Shown here piece after piece: positions 50,781-61,344 of a DNA stretch of 64,000 nucleotides (position 1 is its first letter; the number at the start of each line of letters is the position of its first letter). The translations under genes were made by a program, and so were the position numbers. The DNA is from Amylostereum areolatum (lineage: Eukaryota > Basidiomycota > Agaricomycetes > Russulales > Stereaceae): assembly GCA_012932865.1 (NCBI GenBank), contig SAXG01000029.1:62001-126000 (forward strand). Reading direction: 5' to 3'. The notes under the pieces were generated by a model, which saw only the letters and a program-made list of their open reading frames with translations, searched no databases and was not told where the DNA came from.

Positions 50781-51203
50781 TGTCACGGATCGCTCCATTT
50801 CTCTCTTCGTTTGCAGACCTTGTACACGCGACACATCACGGCACATGACTTTCCCCCGCATCACATGCTTCAATGACGTCATTGCCCGGACTTCCGAGCG
50901 GGGTGCCGCATCCTTATCTATGACATCACTACTCCGGACCTTCGTCCTCCGCCCCATGACTCCTTTCTTATTGTTCTCCCTGCTCGCACCACTATCACAT
51001 CGCATCACACCATCGTTCCCACTTGTATATAAGGACAGTGTTTCTCTTCCCTTTTCCCTAGACTGTCCATCTCGTCATACGGTACTGTAGCGCATGTTGC
51101 ACTACCCTAGACCCCGGCACTCTTGAATCTATTGTTTCTTCTCGCTCCTCCCATCGTCGCGACTTAGGCGGTTCCATCGGTCTCATAAACTGCGTTTCTG
51201 ATA
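50781..51203 (+). repeat. 3' LTR of B2
   Basis: 423 bp, ending TCTGATA, followed by the TSD CAGAG. Confidence 0.95.
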
Positions 51204-52217
51204 CAGAGGTGCTTTGATGCGTCCGGCAATGTTTCTTGTTCCTCGAGGAAAGGCGGTGTCGGCAATGAGGTAGAAGTCTGGGGGAGTGTTGTTGAATAGC
51301 TTCTTGTATATCGGACGGGCGACACGGGAGTCGTGCCAGCTCCCGGGGGCATTCACCACAGCGGACATGATAAGACCTAGCCACCTAGATATTAGCATAA
51401 AGTGTGCATATGATAGATGATGATACTATGCACCTCTCAGGGAGAAAGAGAACACAGAGCTCTCATAATGCCCATGTACCCATCCATTGTATGTTGTGTT
51501 CTCGATGTCCAGATCATCCGATTCTTGCGCTGGAAGCTTGAGACCGTTGAGGCTGCCAAACACTCCGACAAGTCGATGATGGCGCACCACAATGAGCCCA
51601 TTGAATGTATTGAAATCTTGACCTTGGGGCCAGCTGATAGATGCCTCGGGAATGACATGAAGTGTGTTGAGAAGAAGGGGGAGTGAAAATGCAAGGTAGC
51701 AAGAGACGGTGGTGGGTATGAGTGCAAAAATCTCTTGGAGACTGGTTGCAGTGATGGCGGATGCGAGGTAATGGAGAACGAGGCTGAGAGCTCCTGCCCC
51801 GTCGAGAGAACATCCACCTAGTCGGGGTGCTCCTGTGGAGCTTGTATCGGGACGTGGAATGGGTGTTGTGTTTCAGGCCTGGTCGAAGCCGTTGTTGAGA
51901 ATGTACTCGAATGACGCACAATCAAACCCCATGGCCATAACGAAAGCACGATCGTCCCTCCCGATGTAGAGAACTTGCCAAGGGGTGCCTACTCGGGGAT
52001 CTGGGAGGAGATTTGGTCTTGTCAAGTAGGTGCGAGTGGTACGTCGGCGCTCTCGTCATTGTTCTCGAGCCTCTTCTGCCCCGATTAGTACGAGAGCGGC
52101 CACAACGGCAATGTCGTCATCGGAATCGTCGCTGCTGCTGTCATACCAGGTCTGTACGACCTTTCGGATCTCCGCATCTGAGCCGTCTTCACTGTCAGAA
52201 CTGTTGTTATTGAGCAT
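51204..52217 (-). pseudogene. PIF/Harbinger transposase, N-terminal and core part
   Basis: Starts with an acidic, Ser-rich N-terminus (MLNNNSSDSEDG at 52217). The core has LNGLKLPAQESDDLDIENTT, YNGWVHGHYESSVFSFS, then after a short intron (about 51370-51430) GLIMSAVVNAPGSWHDSRVA and FYLIADTAFPRGTRNIAGRI, typical of the DDE_Tnp_4 (Harbinger) transposase. The position that usually carries the first catalytic Asp (SIDG) reads SLNG. TGA stops interrupt the frame near 52062 and 51869. Split at 51204 by B2; the rest is at 43971-44098. Confidence 0.85.
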
Positions 52218-52441
52218 TGTAGTAAGGGAGGACGGGGAATCCAGCAGGCTTGGGTCGCAACTTTAGCTGGCTGGATCCTAAGCATATGATTAGTGGAGAG
52301 ACCCGAGCCTCGAGGGCCCAATCTCGTCGACCTCTAAACCTTTCTTTTTTGTCCTTACGGTTTAGAGACAGTGTCTCTAGATATTTCATATACTTCTCAT
52401 TTTTTTAGTAGATCTCCAAAACCTTATGGGAAGTCATCCAG
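52218..52441. other. Spacer, no feature seen
   Basis: Sequence upstream of the Harbinger start; no terminal inverted repeat of the element was identified. Confidence 0.4.
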
Positions 52442-52623
52442 TATTGTACAGCATGAGTCAATAGAAAGGAGTCAGACCCGGGCCGAGAGGAGTCACGTGG
52501 GTCTGGGCGGGATATGGATGAGCCGGGTCCGGGCCGAAGTAGAGCCGGACCGGTGATAAGCTGATAAGTCCTAAAGCGTGTAACCAATGTAAAGTAAAAG
52601 AAAATTATAGACCATTCATGACA
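52442..52623 (-). repeat. Truncated E-family LTR, inverted
   Basis: On the minus strand it starts TGTCATGAATGG at 52623 and matches the first ~180 bp of the E LTR at 56879, then stops matching just after CATGCTGT. It shows the empty site (GCTTATCACCGGTCC) for the TIR element X. Confidence 0.88.
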
Positions 52624-52890
52624 GCTTGCGCACTCTTGCATCCCAACACAAACGGTGTGAGCGCTTGCGCACTCCTGCACCCCAATGCAAATGGTGTGAG
52701 CATTGAACTCTGCCTACAAAAATGTGAACACCCAGGTTCAAAGAATTCAAGCTCTGCCTACAAAAGACTTGAATGCTAAGGTTCAAAAGATTTGACCTTG
52801 AGACCTAAAAATGTGAGGACCTGTACTGCCATGCTTGCAATGACACACTCCAGAATTTGACCTTGGGGATGGAAAAATGTGAGGAATTGT
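52624..52890. repeat. Short imperfect tandem repeats
   Basis: Two copies of a 40-bp unit starting GCTTGCGCACTC (52624, 52663), then repeated CTCTGCCTACAAAA and AAAATGTGAGGA... segments with CCATGC(T/C)(T/C)GCAATG. Origin unknown. Confidence 0.7.
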
Positions 52891-52891
52891 G

Positions 52892-53790
52892 CTACCATGC
52901 TCGCAATGGCCCACTCCCCACCAAATTGAGCTGTTTGTGGTCACCATTGGTTGTGGGGAGGTTGTAGTACTCCAGGCGGTACTTCTTCAGAAGCAAAATG
53001 GCAGTGAAGTTGGCGGAGTAGCCACTGGTGGTGAGGACGATGGGCCTGTACGCTGTCTTGGTCTTGCCCTTGAGCCCGTCTTCGACACCGGTGATGGCGC
53101 CGGAGGGGTCCTTGATAAGTTTAAAAACCCGCGCCTTCTTGATGATCTTCACACGGTCAGGGGTGGACTCGGCGAGGTCCTCGAGATGCTCAAGTTGAGC
53201 GTAGGCGATGACTGGTGACCTGTCGGAGTGCGTCAGGATGGAGTTGTGGGAAAACAATGTGGGTGCAGCCGCTTGAAAATGGAGGTCCAGCTGCCGAGAT
53301 GGGCTACGACAAAGAGTCGTTCTGTGCGACGAGGGGCTGCTCAGGAGTAGAAGAAAGGCGAGGACTCACCATTCCAGAGAATTGGGTGTTGACATGGTGC
53401 ATACGAGGCTGACTGTGTCCACAGAGATGTGCGACCCTGGAGAGATCGAGACCAAACTTGTCCTGGAGCCAGTTGATGGTGTCGCCGGAGTGACCAGTCA
53501 GCACATGGATGAGATCGTTGTGTGCAAGTTTGCGAGCCTGGAGTTCGCATCACAGGTGTTCCTCCACCTCCCGAAGATGCGAGACGTGGCTGTTGCCACT
53601 TTGTTTCCTTTGGTTCGTTCTTTTCGCATTTCATGCCGCATCGACACTGACAAACAGTGTAGCATCAGGCAGCCTCTCTGCCCCCAAGTGCATGTTTGGT
53701 ACACCACCAAAGAGGATCGACGTAGGTTGCGCGGCGCCCCTGTGAACACTGGTAAGCCTCCTTTTTTTTCAAGGACGAGACGGAGCACTT
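52892..53790 (-). pseudogene. Soluble fumarate reductase fragment (Osm1-like)
   Basis: Minus-strand pieces match the FAD-dependent fumarate reductase family. From 53535 to 53391 there is ARKLAHNDLIHVLTGHSGD and NWLQDKFGLDLSRV followed by GHSQPRMH. From 53230 to 52910: AYAQLEHLEDLAESTPDRVK, VFKLIKDPSGAITGVED, and LPTTNGDHKQ, the active-site region. A VLEKKGG piece near 53770 fits the N-terminal FAD-binding part. The pieces are not joined by convincing introns, expected residues are changed, and the C-terminal half is absent, so I call it a decayed or captured copy. In yeast this enzyme reoxidises FADH2 under low oxygen; this copy is unlikely to function. Confidence 0.75.
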
Positions 53791-54779
53791 ACCACAGTTT
53801 TTGTCTGTTTCCCCGTGCAGGCAGCCCTCCCCCGAGAACATGACGAATGCTGTGGTGCCGTGCGAGGCACGGGCGGACAACATGCGTTACATAGGGCATG
53901 GAGGAGCATTGGTGGGGAAGCGTAGATGATGTCGGCGGGTGCAAGGAGCACAGGCGGTCGAGGTTGCAGTGGCACGGAGTGGGACGGGACTGGTGAGCAT
54001 TCCGAAGATGTGGGTCATGGTGAAACTCACTGGACTGTTTCCCTTCCATCTGCACATTTCAGATTGTGAGGGCACCGGCGAGCAAATACGCGGTGGGTTT
54101 GAGGCGGGCAGGGTGGGGCAGGATGAGGAAAACACAGCGGAGGGGACAGAACGAGGAGACGAGATGTGCATGAACCAAAAAGTGATGGTCAGAGGGACAA
54201 TTGAAATTGGAGGAGAAAACAACGCACCTATGTTTGTCAAGGAGGAGAGCATTGTAACAGCACTCAAGCAACAAAAATGGTGTGTATGGGTGGCGAGACG
54301 GCCACCGACAACAGGATAGGTGAGTGCGGAGAAGAGGAGGAGTGACCAGCAGCTCTCATCGTTGTCGTCAACGGCGAAAGCGGGTTGGCATCCAATGCCA
54401 GGCAGGCACAACCAAGCAGAAATTGATGGATTGATGAGACTGGACGAAGAAGGAAAACACCAAGGCAAGGCTGATTGGTGTTACAGGCACCCCCGCAACC
54501 CCCACACTTTACACAATCCTAAAGGAATCGTAAAGGCTTGATATACACATTTGTTATACCTTGTACCCCCTCCATCCTCATCTCCCCTTGGCTCCCCTTC
54601 TGTACGTGCAGCGACAGCCTAAACCTGCTTTGCAGATAGACTGTGCGTGACATACCCGTACTCTCACGGGTATTCGGCTAGCAGATACTTGTATACGTGG
54701 ATGACAATACCTGTGGATGTGCCGGGCAGGTACCTGAACAGGTACCCATAGTTTGGGAACTTGTGAAGAGCTCTGTATC
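53791..54779. other. Unassigned DNA
   Basis: About 1 kb without a supported gene. It may include more of the fumarate reductase relic, but no motif was recognised. Confidence 0.4.
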
Positions 54780-56250
54780 ACATGCACAATATTATAAGCA
54801 GAATATGATATGCACAATATGACAAGTGAAATATCATGAGTAGAATATCACATGCATGATATCACATACACAATATCATGAGCAGAATATCACAAGTAGA
54901 ATATCACGTGCAGGACATCACATGTACAATATCATATGCACAATATCACAAGTAGAATATCATGAGCAGAATATCACATGCAGAATATCACATACACAAT
55001 ATCATGAGCAGATTATGAGATACATGACATCTCATGCACAATATCATGAGCAGAATACCATCGTGCAGAATATCACATGCAGAATATTATATACACAATA
55101 TCATGAGCAGATTATCAGATACATAACATCTCATGCACGATATCACAAGTAGAATATCACATGTTCAATATCATAAGCACAGTATCACATGCACAATATC
55201 ATGAGCAGAATATCACATGCAGAATATCATGATCAGAATATCACATGCATGATATCATGTGTAGAATATTGTGAGCAGATTATCAGATACATAACATCTC
55301 ATGCACAATATCATAAGTAGAATATCATGTGCAAGATATCACATGTACAATATCATAAGCAGAATATTGCACGCACAATATCATGGGCAGAATATGACAT
55401 GCAAGATATCACCTGCAAGATATCACGTATAGAATATTGCATGCGTAATATCACATACACAATATCATCAGCAGATTATCAGACACATAACATCTCATGC
55501 ATGATATCCTAAGTAGAATATCACGTGCAAGATATCACATGTACAATATCATAAGCAGAATATTGCACACTATCACATACACAAGATCATGAGCAGAATA
55601 TCATGTGTAGAATATTGTGAGCAGAATATCACATGCACAATATCATGATCAGAATATCACATGTATGATATCATGTGTAGAATATCGTGAGCAGAATATC
55701 ACATATATGATATCTCATGTACAATATTACAAGTAGAATATCATGTGCAGGCATGCAATATTCTATACGTGATATTCTACTTAGGATATCATGCATGAGA
55801 TGTTATATGTCTGATAATCTGATGATGATATTGTGTATGTGATATTACGCATGCAATATTCTATACGTGATATCTTGCAGGTGATATCTTGCATGTCATA
55901 TTCTGCCCATGATATTGTGTGTGCAATATTCTGCTTATGATATTGTACATGTGATATCTTGCACGTGATATTCTACTTAGGATATCATGCATGAGATGTT
56001 ATGTGTCTGATAATCTGCTGATGATATTGTGTATGTGATATTACGCATGCAATATTCTATACGTGATATCTTGCAGGTGATATCTTGCATGTCATATTCT
56101 GCCCATGATATTGTGTGTGCAATATTCTGCTTATGATATTGTACATGTGATATCTTGCACGTGATATTCTACTTAGGATATCATGCATGAGATATTATGT
56201 GTCTGATAATCTGCTCATGATATTGTGTATGTGATATTACACATCAGCAA
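54780..56250. repeat. AT-rich minisatellite forming a large palindrome
   Basis: Units of about 18-20 bp built on AATATCA(C/T)(G/A)(T/A)GC repeat from 54780 to about 55755 in one orientation, then in the opposite orientation to 56250. The right half contains nearly identical blocks of about 195 bp (starting near 55787, 55980 and 56176). Overall it is an imperfect inverted repeat centred near 55755. Confidence 0.92.
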
Positions 56251-56502
56251 CTTGACATATTTAGTTAGGGAGTTAATAGGATTTGATGGACAGTTACGAG
56301 ACAGTTAGCTTCTTCCGCGGTTTGGCCGGTTAAGGAAACTCCAGCTAACTTAGCAGCTTGCCGTGGGCCCCTCAGGATTTGCCCAGAGGCTAAATCAGGC
56401 CTGCCCTAAAGGCATTTAACTGTGGGACAGCTAACCTACTAACACGGCTACTTCAATCACCATGCCAGCACACTGTCTTCCATCACAACCACGACCATGA
56501 CC

Positions 56503-56538
<36 letters not shown>

Positions 56539-56878
56539 CCCTCCCTCCCTACTCCTACTGCCGCCCAGCTGCCACCTATGCTCACTGTTGTGTGGCCTCC
56601 TCCGTCTTGACTCTTGTCTCCCCACTGCCTCGTCTCCCCTCTCTTGTTGCTACCAATGTTGCCACTTGCGTTGCCCCTGCTGCCTCATCACTCCAGTCGT
56701 CATGTCACCCCCGCCTTCACATCTCTCCCACCGCCTGGTCACCCCACCACCTTATTCCCTATCCATCTCGTCAGCCCCATCATGGCATCGCCCCCGCTGT
56801 TGTGTCACCCCCACCATTGCATCGCCCCCACCTTGTCATCTCTGCCACCTTGTCATTCCTGCCACCTTGTTACCCCTC
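56251..56878. other. Low-complexity spacer before the E LTR
   Basis: Includes a (GTT) run and a C/T-rich stretch with repeated CCACCTTGTCA-like segments (56820-56880). No gene supported. Confidence 0.5.
56503..56538 (+). repeat. (TGT)12 microsatellite
   Basis: Twelve perfect trinucleotide units. Confidence 0.95.
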
Positions 56879-57317
56879 TGTCATGAACAGTCTATAATTT
56901 TCTTTTTACTTTACATCGGTTACACGCTTTAGGACTTATCGGCTTATCACCCCCAGTGAAAACCGGCGTGAAGGATTTGGGACGCGGCCGAAGGATTTTG
57001 GATGCCAAGAGGTGTGCCAAAATGCTTCGTTGCCGTCCTTTGTCTTCAAAAAAAAGGCACACTTTTCTTGAACCTCATGACAGGTTTTTGAACCTCACGG
57101 AAAACACATGGGACCATATATGACAACATTGGATGGCATTGAACTGGCATGTATCTACTTACTGCTCCCTTGCTTGAATCATATTGAAGCATCTGGATGG
57201 CACACAATCAGAGGATCAGGAAAATGGGTTTCATTGCATGATTAGGATATCTAAGTACATTGTCCTAAGTGCTACACTCGAGCCCACACGCCAATAGCTG
57301 ATGAAACACATAAAACC

Positions 57318-57388
57318 TGGTCAGACCGGGATTCGAACCCGGGTCCTCCCTACAGTACTGGGATGCCTTACCACTAGGCTATCCAACC
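57318..57388 (-). tRNA. tRNA-like sequence, probably tRNA-derived
   Basis: Minus strand: acceptor arm GGTTGGA/TCTGACC (seven pairs with two wobbles), D-arm GCC..GGC, T-arm CCGGG-TTCGAAT-CCCGG, and the pol III box A-like TAGCCTAGTGG and box B GGTTCGAATCC. The anticodon stem has a mismatch and the loop GTACTGT would give ACT, but a serine tRNA should have a long variable arm, which is absent. It is inside element X, so a tRNA pseudogene or SINE-like head is more likely than a working tRNA. Confidence 0.5.
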
Positions 57389-57643
57389 GTCTAGAGTGTG
57401 AATCTCATATTCAACAATAGCCATCCCCTCTCCAGGAAATATGAAAGAACAGTGGAAACGGCGAGATACTATGGATGTACTCTGCTGGATCTCGCGCTAC
57501 GCTACCAAACATGCGCTCTCCGCGGGAACTGGGATATATGCCTCCACCGCGACACGGAACACTGGTTCTGCGCTGTGGAATACGCCCGCGTCATTCCGGG
57601 AGACTAAAAGCTAGGAAATGTAGGTTTTCCTATGAATAGGAGC

Positions 57644-58184
57644 TCAACATGAGCGAACCATTGCAGGTAGATGAAAGGCGACACACTGGCTCGCTAGCCC
57701 ACGAACTTCGACGAGTTCGGGAGGCGGTTTGTCGGCGTCAAGCTTGGGTTGGGAATCGTTGTTTTTCTGCTGTTTTGTCGCGGGACCTTCCTTTTCTTCG
57801 TCGGGGACAATGGACTCGTTCCACGCAGGACACATGTTCCCCCAGAGGTCGCGCCTGCCCTCGGAGAACACGTCATGGAGGATGGCGCCAATGCGGGTGG
57901 TCGTGGGGAGCTCTTTGCGAGCGAGGTCCACGACAGCGAGCGCACGGCGGAGGGGCTTTTCGATGTGGGGCTCGGTGAACGCTTTGGAGCGTAAGAGGAA
58001 GCAGAGGAAGAAGGCGATAAGGGTGGGGAAGGCCAGGCAGTGGGCGGGGGACCTGTGCATGAATCGTCAGCAATGTCGAGAACATGGGAGGAAGGCGGTT
58101 GTACCAGATGAGCCCGCGATTGCGGAAGTAAGAGGAGAAGAAGATGCGCATGCTCATTTCCGGGTTGCTCATGAAGTTATCCAT
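57644..58184 (-). CDS. Spliced reading frame of unknown function inside element X
   Basis: Exons 58184-58105 and 58052-57644 (489 nt, 162 aa) with a 52-nt GT...AG intron. Starts MDNFMSNPEMSMRIFFSSYF; a hydrophobic segment (LAFPTLIAFFLCFLL) follows the splice, then a charged region (AVVDLARKELPTTTRIGAIL, HDVFSEGRRDLWGN) and a Lys/Gln-rich C-terminal third. The frame also remains open upstream of the ATG (RGLQASQDTH) and a further possible exon lies near 58300-58450, so this may be the 3' part of a longer gene. I do not recognise the family. It is probably a host gene fragment carried by the transposon. Confidence 0.5.
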
Positions 58185-59203
58185 GTGGGTGTCTTGCGAG
58201 GCTTGCAGGCCCCTGGGAATCTATGCGCCAAAGTGTGGCCAAATACTAAGGCATGTTGTGATTCAGGCTTGAGGCGCATACGAGTCGTTGTAGGGAGCAC
58301 TGACGACAACATATAGCATGTTGGCTGCTCGGTGCAGAACTTGAATTGGATAGATTGGGAATGGAGGGGCATAGAAGATAAGGGTGAATGTAGAAAGTGA
58401 TCAGAAAGACGGTGCCAATGAGAGGGATGGGGTGGTAGAGCTGGGGGAACTTCACACAAAAACACTAAGTCAAAGTTTGGTCGCAAGACGCAAGTTGCAA
58501 CTCGCGATTCCGAGCGTCGCTGGAGAACTTATGTAAGCCTACAAGTTGACAATGTTTCGTTCTCACGAAGTTGTTTGCAAGGAAGACCTCGTTGCGTTGA
58601 GAAAGGCGGAATCTTGAGAGCTTCAATGAACTTCAGTATATCGCGATTGACTTGAGTAACTTCTGACGTGGTTTCCGAAGTGCTTCCCACTGCGAGAAAG
58701 TAGGCGACGTATAACGTAATCTACAACGACTTCGAAGACAGTCAAAATCCTTCACTTTTTAGCACTCCTCGGTCTTGGCATCCAAAAAGCTCCCGCCGCG
58801 TCCCAAATCCTTCATGCCGGTTTTCACTAGGTATCACCGGTCCAGCTCCACTTCGGCCTGGACCCGGTTCATCTATATCCCACCCGGACCCACGTGACTC
58901 ATCTCAGCCTGGGTCTGACTCCTTTCTCTTGACTCATGCTGTGCTCTTTTATATACGATTGCTTACTTATACTAGGTCTGCTTACTGATCGCTGTGTATT
59001 GGTTGCTTACCTAAGTCTCTCTCCTCTTGTGTATATAAGGCTCGCTCTCGCTGTACATATTCCTTATCTCGAGCTAGTCAATTCTACCGACTTTGCTTGC
59101 TTTCCCTCGTCTGTCGCTGTGTCTGATTGGCTCCCCTCTGTCGTCCTCCTCTTCTAGTCAGCTGTGTCGTAACTTGGTGCTGTCGCACTAGTCGTTGCTG
59201 ACA

Positions 59204-59675
59204 TAAGCTCGAGATCTGTTTACTCTTGCACCACCCTACGACCGTCCCTACGTACTGTAGCATAGTAGTAGTAGTACCCGTCTGGTACTGACCTTGTTCT
59301 TCCCCTGTGCCGCCCTAGACCGTTGCCCCCAGAGTACGCGACTCGTTACCCTGACATTGTGGTCGTGCGCACGTATACCGGTGCCGGCTTGATGTTTCCC
59401 CCGAAACGTTACACCTACTCGAGACTCTCCAACACCAGGAGTTTAAAGCTCAGAGGTGACAGTAGAAGGTGCACATTTGGTGTAGGAAACGAGTAAAAGC
59501 GGCGAAAGGAAAGCGGTTTAGGAAGTCTTTGGGCTCGTGTCCCCTAGACGAAGAGACAGCCAACAGGTCGAGAAGACTGAGGCAGCCCGTCTTGCGATCT
59601 CGTAACAGAACCACCTTCCCTCAACAAAATCTTCCCTTGCCGCACAGAGTAACCATTTCGGCTGGGGGCTCATGC
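59204..59675 (+). other. Leader of element E
   Basis: Between the E LTR and the first gag-frame ATG at 59676; no other feature seen. Confidence 0.5.
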
Positions 59676-60921
59676 ATGGAAGATTGGCGCTCGCAAGTAC
59701 AAGAATTCATCCCCATCAGCGATGACGCTATCATCTCCCTCATCAACAAGTCTAAAGACCCTTGGGCCTGGCACAATTGGAAGGTCGCCCTCGGCGTAGA
59801 AGAACTCAAAGACTCCGTCGTAGACGTCCATTTCTATTGTCTAAAAATAAGAGAACAAGGAACCGGAAACCGCTACGTCCACTTCCGCCCGTACGTCACA
59901 TACCGCTACAGACTCGAGCAACCCCCAAAATCCTTCTACGTGCCCAACGAGAAAATACCAGTTGACACTCGACACACCCACCACCTCCTTACACCAGGCA
60001 ACACCCCCAGCCCCACACCAGAGCCAGAGGTCATCGACCTCACCCAGCCAGAGGTCATCGACCTCACCCATTTATAAGCAATTCCCTTGTTTGGACTCAA
60101 TGGTTCCGACTCCAGCTCAGAAACAGGCTCTGACACTGACCTCGATAACTGCTGCATCTTCCCCCTCCCACTAGGTGTCACTCAAGAATACAACAACATC
60201 TTTACTGCTTGACTTGGAGACAGCACCCGAGAAGTCGCCTTTATAACCACTGAACTCAGTGGCATCATCTAGTACTTCACCGACGGAGACCAACCCGACC
60301 TCACCGAAGCTGACTTCGACTTCATCGCCGCCTCCGCCCTACCACCTGTTACCAACGAAGACTTCTCTGACCTCGACGAACCAGTCATGGCTGCCCAGTG
60401 GGTCCACACCGACCCCCAACCCCCTCTCCCTGCCGAACTTGCCAACTGCACCAAAATTGGTAGAATATGGAACATCGTCATCTGCCAAACTGGCTCTCTC
60501 ATCCAACACATGAATAATGGCACTGACAATGCATGGCTCATGGAAGTAAATGGCCAATGGGTCGCCATCCCTGCCATGCTTGTTGCTGCCCTCAACCTGC
60601 CACCCCCCACCGTCAACGTCACCGCCCCCCCTATCACCGTCAACCCCCCTGCGGTCACTATTAGCCCCCCAGCTGCCGCCGCCACCGCGAGACCCCCTCA
60701 AAAGAAGGTCCACGTGAAAACTCCTGAAGGCTTCTCTGGGAAACGAGAGGACCTCAATGACTGGATGCAGTCATGCGAGGAGTACATGCAAGCCGCCAAG
60801 GATGACCTCGTGACGGACAAGGACAAAGTCCTCTTCATCCTCACCTACATGATAGGGGAGGCAGCACGCACCTGGAAGGCCGAGTACGAAGATGCGCACC
60901 TAGCCAATGGAGCCATGGTCG
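59676..60921 (+). pseudogene. Pre-gag and gag N-terminus of element E
   Basis: One phase from MEDWRSQVQEF to the B3 insertion at 60922, with in-frame stops TAA 60075, TGA 60210 and TAG 60270. The first part (to about 60077) has HFRPYVTYRYRLEQPP and ends PEVIDLTQPEVIDLTHL, two VIDLT motifs. An acidic Ser/Thr/Asp stretch follows, then the Gag proper from MAAQWVHTDPQPPL with a Pro/Val-rich linker and the capsid start KTPEGFSGKREDLNDWMQSC. The architecture (long acidic region in phase with gag) parallels family B. The rest is cut off by B3. Confidence 0.78.
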
Positions 60922-61344
60922 TGTCAGAAACGCAGTTTATGAGACTGATGGAGCTGCCTAAGTCACGACGATGAGAGGAGCAAGAGAGAACAGATGGATT
61001 TGAGAGTGTCAAGCCTAGGGTAGTGCAACTTGCGCTACAGTACCATATGACGAGATGGACAGTCTAAGGAAAAGGGAAAAGAGATACTGTCCTTATATAC
61101 AAGTGGGAACAATGATGCGATGCGATGCGATAGTGGTACGAGTGGGGGGAACAATAAGAAAGGAGTCATGGGGCGGAGGACGGAAGTCCGGAGCAGTGAT
61201 GTCATAGATAAGAATGCGGAACCCCGTTTGGAAGTCCGGGCAATGACGTCGTTGGAGCATGTGATGCGAAAGAAAGTCATGTGCCGTGACGTGTCGCGTG
61301 TACAAGGTCGGCAAACGAAGAGAGAAATGGAGCGATCCGTGACA
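60922..61344 (-). repeat. 3' LTR of B3
   Basis: 423 bp, TGTCACGG...TCTGACA on the minus strand; TATATAAGG is intact here, unlike in B1. Confidence 0.95.

Larger units (their letters stand above)
44099..51203 (+). mobile_element. Element B2: Ty3/gypsy chromovirus, full length
   Basis: 7105 bp with 423-bp LTRs and TSD CAGAG (44094-44098 and 51204-51208), inserted in a Harbinger transposase. LTRs differ at about 22 positions by eye, so it is older than B1. Both LTRs end TGATA instead of TGACA, a change that was carried through its own replication. Confidence 0.95.
56952..58831. mobile_element. Element X: 1.9-kb TIR transposon without transposase
   Basis: Terminal inverted repeats begin CCCAGTGAAAACCGG on the left and, complemented, CCTAGTGAAAACCGG on the right, and stay similar for about 60 bp. 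The direct repeat TATCACC flanks it (56945-56951 and 58832-58838), and the empty site is seen at 52442-52623. A 7-8 bp TSD and (C/T)AGTG ends fit the hAT superfamily. Inside are a tRNA-like sequence and a spliced reading frame, but no transposase. Confidence 0.85.
56879..59203 (+). repeat. 5' LTR of element E, interrupted by element X
   Basis: Starts TGTCATGAACAG, ends GTTGCTGACA; about 440 bp once X and one direct-repeat copy are removed. TATATAAGG at 59033-59041 is the likely TATA box. The start and first 180 bp match the inverted fragment at 52442-52623. Confidence 0.85.

Noticed and set aside
54780..56250. Possible CRISPR array or LTR pair in the repeat region
   Set aside because: Units are contiguous without unique spacers and change orientation in the middle; this is a minisatellite in a eukaryote.
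56505..56897. Plus-strand frame starting with a Leu run
   Set aside because: Translation of the (TGT) microsatellite and C/T-rich low-complexity DNA; no motif or splice support.
57318..57388. Functional tRNA gene
   Set aside because: Mismatch in the anticodon stem, anticodon inconsistent with arm structure, and position inside a transposon.
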